NCBI RefSeq assembly: GCF_004359215.1
Contig: NW_027152196.1
Span: 1,041,537-1,105,536, forward strand
From: Bremia lactucae
Taxonomy: Eukaryota; Oomycota; Peronosporomycetes; Peronosporales; Peronosporaceae
Reading direction: 5' to 3'
Length of the DNA: 64,000 bases
The position numbers were made by a program, and so were the translations under genes. Positions 61,183 to 64,000 of the stretch are shown piece by piece (position 1 is the stretch's first letter; every line of letters begins with the position of its first letter). The notes under the pieces are model-generated. The model saw nothing but the letters and a program-made list of their open reading frames with translations. It was not told the DNA's origin and did no database searches.

Positions 61183-62001
61183 CTTCTCGCAAAGCAACAG
61201 CGGAATCGAGTGAGCGTTTTTCCCGCTAGTCGTCGAAAGTCGGAAAAGGTACATATCCCCATGTTGATAAAATAATGCGAATAGCCTGATTTTCTGGATC
61301 AAATAAATCAAAATTGCACTAAGCGCAGGCCAGATTCGCGGAGCGAGGTCTCAAGTGGTCACCACAAGCATAATCATAGCCCACGCATTTTCCATTTACA
61401 ACCTGGAAAATGGGGCAAGGGCGTGGTATGGCCAAAAAGACGGCTACTTCTGGATGTTAGCGAAATCTTTTAACGTCCTTAGTACCGTGATATATCTATC
61501 CTAATGTTTTTACTACTCACATTTTAAGGAGACGTCATTCGAATTTAGCTAAAGTCCTGACGGTACTACCCAGCGTCCCCGTTACACGCTGGATTGTTAC
61601 CCCGTGTGCATAAACTAAAAACGCCCCCTTCCGACGCGATCGTTGACATATGCAGCGTTTGTGCAGCTTCCAATGCCATGTGAATTAAAAATTACCGACG
61701 CGATTGTAGATATATACAGCGTGTAACCGGGTCACGCGTGACAATGTTACGTGTTTACGGTACCTGGATTAACCACGGCAATTAAAGCTAAAACGTGAAT
61801 GTGGCGCGCAATTTGAACGCTTTAGAGTGGGTGAAAACGTACTGCTGAATAACATAGTGCGTTATTGATACTTTCCAATTTGCGTGTACCACTCCAAAAG
61901 GCTTGAACTTCAACTGAACCTGACCCTGTATATCTAATCTAATTGGTAGAAATCACCTACAACAGACCTCTGACTCACGTCGTCGATCACACCTCAAATC
62001 T
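61183..62001. other. Intergenic region upstream of glutamate dehydrogenase
   Basis: A degenerate direct repeat lies at about 61634-61665 and 61695-61725 (CCGACGCGAT...CATATGCAGCG and a variant). No gene is recognised. The promoter of the downstream gene must lie at its right end. Confidence 0.4.
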
Positions 62002-62022
62002 TCTCATTCCTCCTCCTTTTCC
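62002..62022 (+). promoter_or_regulatory. Oomycete-like initiator before glutamate dehydrogenase
   Basis: TCTCATTCCTCCTCCTTTTC contains TCATTCC, a match to the oomycete initiator TCATTYY, within a pyrimidine-rich stretch 17-25 bp before the ATG. A very short 5' leader is common in oomycetes. Confidence 0.55.
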
Positions 62023-62026
62023 TCCC

Positions 62027-64000
62027 ATGCTGCACGTCACTCCATCGCACGCGCTTCGTCGCGCGTCCCCCGCATCCATCTCATCCAATCGTCATCGTTT
62101 ATTCTTAGCGCGTTTGTTTGCAGCCCATTCGGGCGATTCATGCATCTCGGAACAGGACATGTTGCACGCCCTCGACAAGTTTCAAAAGGAATCGGCCCGC
62201 AAGACTGTGCCATGGTTCTTAGCCAACATGCCCCCATCGTACTTTCGATCGATCCATGAAGCCGATCGTCTTCAGCATTTAAACGCGATTACAGCGCTGG
62301 TAAATGCACAGCAACCAGAAGTCATGCTTCGCTCGTCAAACCATCGTGTGTTCTCACACTTTCGTTCGGGAAAGAACTTTCCGGGTCGATTAGCCAATGT
62401 CCTCGAGCAACTTCCGCAAACTGTCAACAACGCAACGTTAGCACGTGTCAAGATCTTTACGGCAATTGACGATTCACTTGGTCTCGATATCTTTCGCTTT
62501 GGCCAGCAAGCTCCATTTCGAAATGCCACCCCCGATGAAAAGCTCGCACGAGACAAAATTCAAGACTTTTGTGCCGCAATTCAAGCAAACGAGTATGCAA
62601 ACGATACAAGTTGTCCACCTCCCGGATCTTACTTGGATGCCAATGCCGTCGACCGATTTTTACACCAGAGCAATACCATGTATGTCCAATATAGCAATCC
62701 TCGTCGTCTTGCGTGGCAAATGAAGCTTTACGCGGAAGTGTCAGGCACCGAAGGCGTGGCTGTGGATGTTGAACATCAATGGGAGACTCGAAGTGATGAA
62801 AACAAGCTTGGAGGAGGAAGTGTTCCTCAAACGATGCTCACAATTGCCGCGTCGAATGTTCTTCCCAAGAGTTTTATGCAAAAAGCTGCCACGTACCTTG
62901 GTTTGTGCAATCTCAATGTCGTTCGAGCCCACTTGGACGTGGTCAAAGACACGAGTAATCGAAAAGGACACGTCGCCATGATTCGAATCCTCGTCCAGCC
63001 AAGTGCCGATGCAATCACGCAAGAATTTCAATTTGAATGGTCGAAAATCTCGGGAAATCTCAAGTATCTTAAATGGATTGACGATCGACCTGTGCACTTG
63101 ACGTTGCAGCATCCGGAGCTTGGATTGTCCCGTGCAGAGCTCATTTTTGCATACGGGAATATGCTGCACGGTGTCTTGGCGAAAAAAGATCCGTTTGCGT
63201 ACTCGTTGACGCGTATTATGGAGACGTTAGAACATGCGCAGAATTTGCCACTGGCATCGCGAATTGCTGACTTTTTCTTGGATAAATTTGATCCTCAACG
63301 ACCGAGTCCAATGACCGAAGCCCAGCAGAATACCATGGTGGAGGAGCTACAAAAGGAGATTCGACGGAATGTCGAGCATGAAGATGCCATTTTGTTGCTT
63401 AATCGAATGGCGGAAGCCGTGCGGGGTACGTTACGAACAAATAAGTTCGTACGGGATCGTTATGCTTTGGCCTTGCGGATGGACCCAGAAGTAATGGGGT
63501 ACGGCACCGTGGGGAAGGATACACCCTTTGGGGTGTTTTTCATCTATGGTCGTCGTTTTAAAGGTTTCCACGTGCGATTTCGTGACATTGCTCGAGGAGG
63601 GTTACGCATGGTGTACCCCAGCTCCACCGATGCGTACGCTCTCGAGAGTGCTCGTCAGTATAACGAGGCGTATAACCTTGCATTTGCGCAGCAACTAAAG
63701 AATAAAGACATTCCAGAAGGAGGGTCAAAGGCTGTGGTCTTGTGTGATCCAATTGTGGGACCTATTGGGGACGTCGCTCCTCGTGATTTCATTCTTCGGA
63801 AGAGTGTCAAGGCATTCTCGGATGCGTTATTGGATTTAAATACAATGGACGAAGAGGTCAAGTCGAAGATTGTGGATTATTACGGCAAAGACGAGCTCAT
63901 TTACTTGGGTCCGGATGAAAACATTATTCCAGATGACATTGTCTGGATGACCAAGCGCGCCGCGTACCGTGGGTATCCAATTCCTCGTGCTTTCATTAGC
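62027..64000 (+). CDS. NAD-dependent glutamate dehydrogenase, large type, N-terminal 658 codons
   Basis: It oxidises glutamate to 2-oxoglutarate and ammonium with NAD, linking amino-acid catabolism to the TCA cycle. A single open frame runs from the ATG at 62027 to the window edge. The first 36 residues (LRRASP, SSNRHRLFLARLF) are rich in Arg, Ser and Ala with no acidic residue, as in a mitochondrial presequence. Near the right end are VRFRDIARGGLRM (about 517-529), NKDIPEGGSKAVVL (about 560-572, with the catalytic Lys region) and LGPDENIIPDDIVWM followed by RGYPIPRAFIS, the hallmark of the large (over 1000-residue) NAD-GDH class rather than the 450-residue hexamers. No intron is needed in this part. 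Its C-terminal half is outside. Confidence 0.93.
   Translation, partial: MLHVTPSHALRRASPASISSNRHRLFLARLFAAHSGDSCISEQDMLHALDKFQKESARKTVPWFLANMPPSYFRSIHEADRLQHLNAITALVNAQQPEVMLRSSNHRVFSHFRSGKNFPGRLANVLEQLPQTVNNATLARVKIFTAIDDSLGLDIFRFGQQAPFRNATPDEKLARDKIQDFCAAIQANEYANDTSCPPPGSYLDANAVDRFLHQSNTMYVQYSNPRRLAWQMKLYAEVSGTEGVAVDVEHQWETRSDENKLGGGSVPQTMLTIAASNVLPKSFMQKAATYLGLCNLNVVRAHLDVVKDTSNRKGHVAMIRILVQPSADAITQEFQFEWSKISGNLKYLKWIDDRPVHLTLQHPELGLSRAELIFAYGNMLHGVLAKKDPFAYSLTRIMETLEHAQNLPLASRIADFFLDKFDPQRPSPMTEAQQNTMVEELQKEIRRNVEHEDAILLLNRMAEAVRGTLRTNKFVRDRYALALRMDPEVMGYGTVGKDTPFGVFFIYGRRFKGFHVRFRDIARGGLRMVYPSSTDAYALESARQYNEAYNLAFAQQLKNKDIPEGGSKAVVLCDPIVGPIGDVAPRDFILRKSVKAFSDALLDLNTMDEEVKSKIVDYYGKDELIYLGPDENIIPDDIVWMTKRAAYRGYPIPRAFIS

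Noticed and set aside
62037..63169. Minus-strand frames in 62037-63169 and 63558-63861
   Set aside because: They lie opposite the continuous glutamate dehydrogenase frame and have no motif.

Overview
The window looks like a repeat-rich piece of an oomycete (Peronosporales-type) nuclear genome. The evidence is five host-type genes, four of them complete, with very short introns (57-83 nt), an oomycete-like initiator before two start codons, a START/FYVE-zinc-finger protein of the kind expanded in oomycetes, and dense Ty3/Gypsy chromovirus debris with smaller amounts of Copia and MULE sequence. The species cannot be fixed from the sequence.

Layout. 1-17100 is nested retrotransposon wreckage: two Gypsy family-A elements (1-2721 and 2733-6082), two tRNA-like sequences, a Copia pol on the minus strand (6815-9414), two more family-A fragments, unidentified remnants, and a Gypsy family-B element (13150-17065). 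17491-21591 is a host island: a five-exon ketopantoate reductase (-), a short lumazine-synthase-like gene (+), and a longer paralogue (-) that adds calcyphosin-type EF-hands. 22424-24760 holds two solo LTRs, one of them inserted in a tandem repeat with a perfect 5-bp target duplication, and a MULE fragment. 24972-26479 is a two-exon START/FYVE gene (-). 26889-38123 and 38734-49968 are the same 11,235 bp sequence on either side of a 610-N gap, most simply a missed contig overlap. The unit holds two family-A Gypsy elements head to head; the plus-strand one continues past copy 2 to its 3' LTR at 52415. 52850-58662 is a family-B Gypsy with both LTRs. 59045-60545 has inverted family-D LTRs around a 100-N gap. 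62027-64000 is the first 658 codons of a large NAD-dependent glutamate dehydrogenase running off the window.

What stands out. (1) Family-A Gypsy elements are built as chains of short perfect hairpins, often one stem of 7 bp or more every 25-90 bases through coding sequence, while family B and the host genes in the same window look ordinary by eye. (2) Between the pol chromodomain and the 3' LTR of family A there is a long open frame on the antisense strand, conserved as protein in diverged copies. (3) The RT segment appears inverted in place in two unrelated elements. (4) A lumazine-synthase-like domain is fused to EF-hands.

Working together: the host genes do not form one pathway. Ketopantoate reductase (pantothenate/CoA) shares a 168-bp divergent intergenic region with the short lumazine-synthase-like gene. 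All retroelement genes carry stops, frameshifts or missing domains, so none looks autonomous as assembled.
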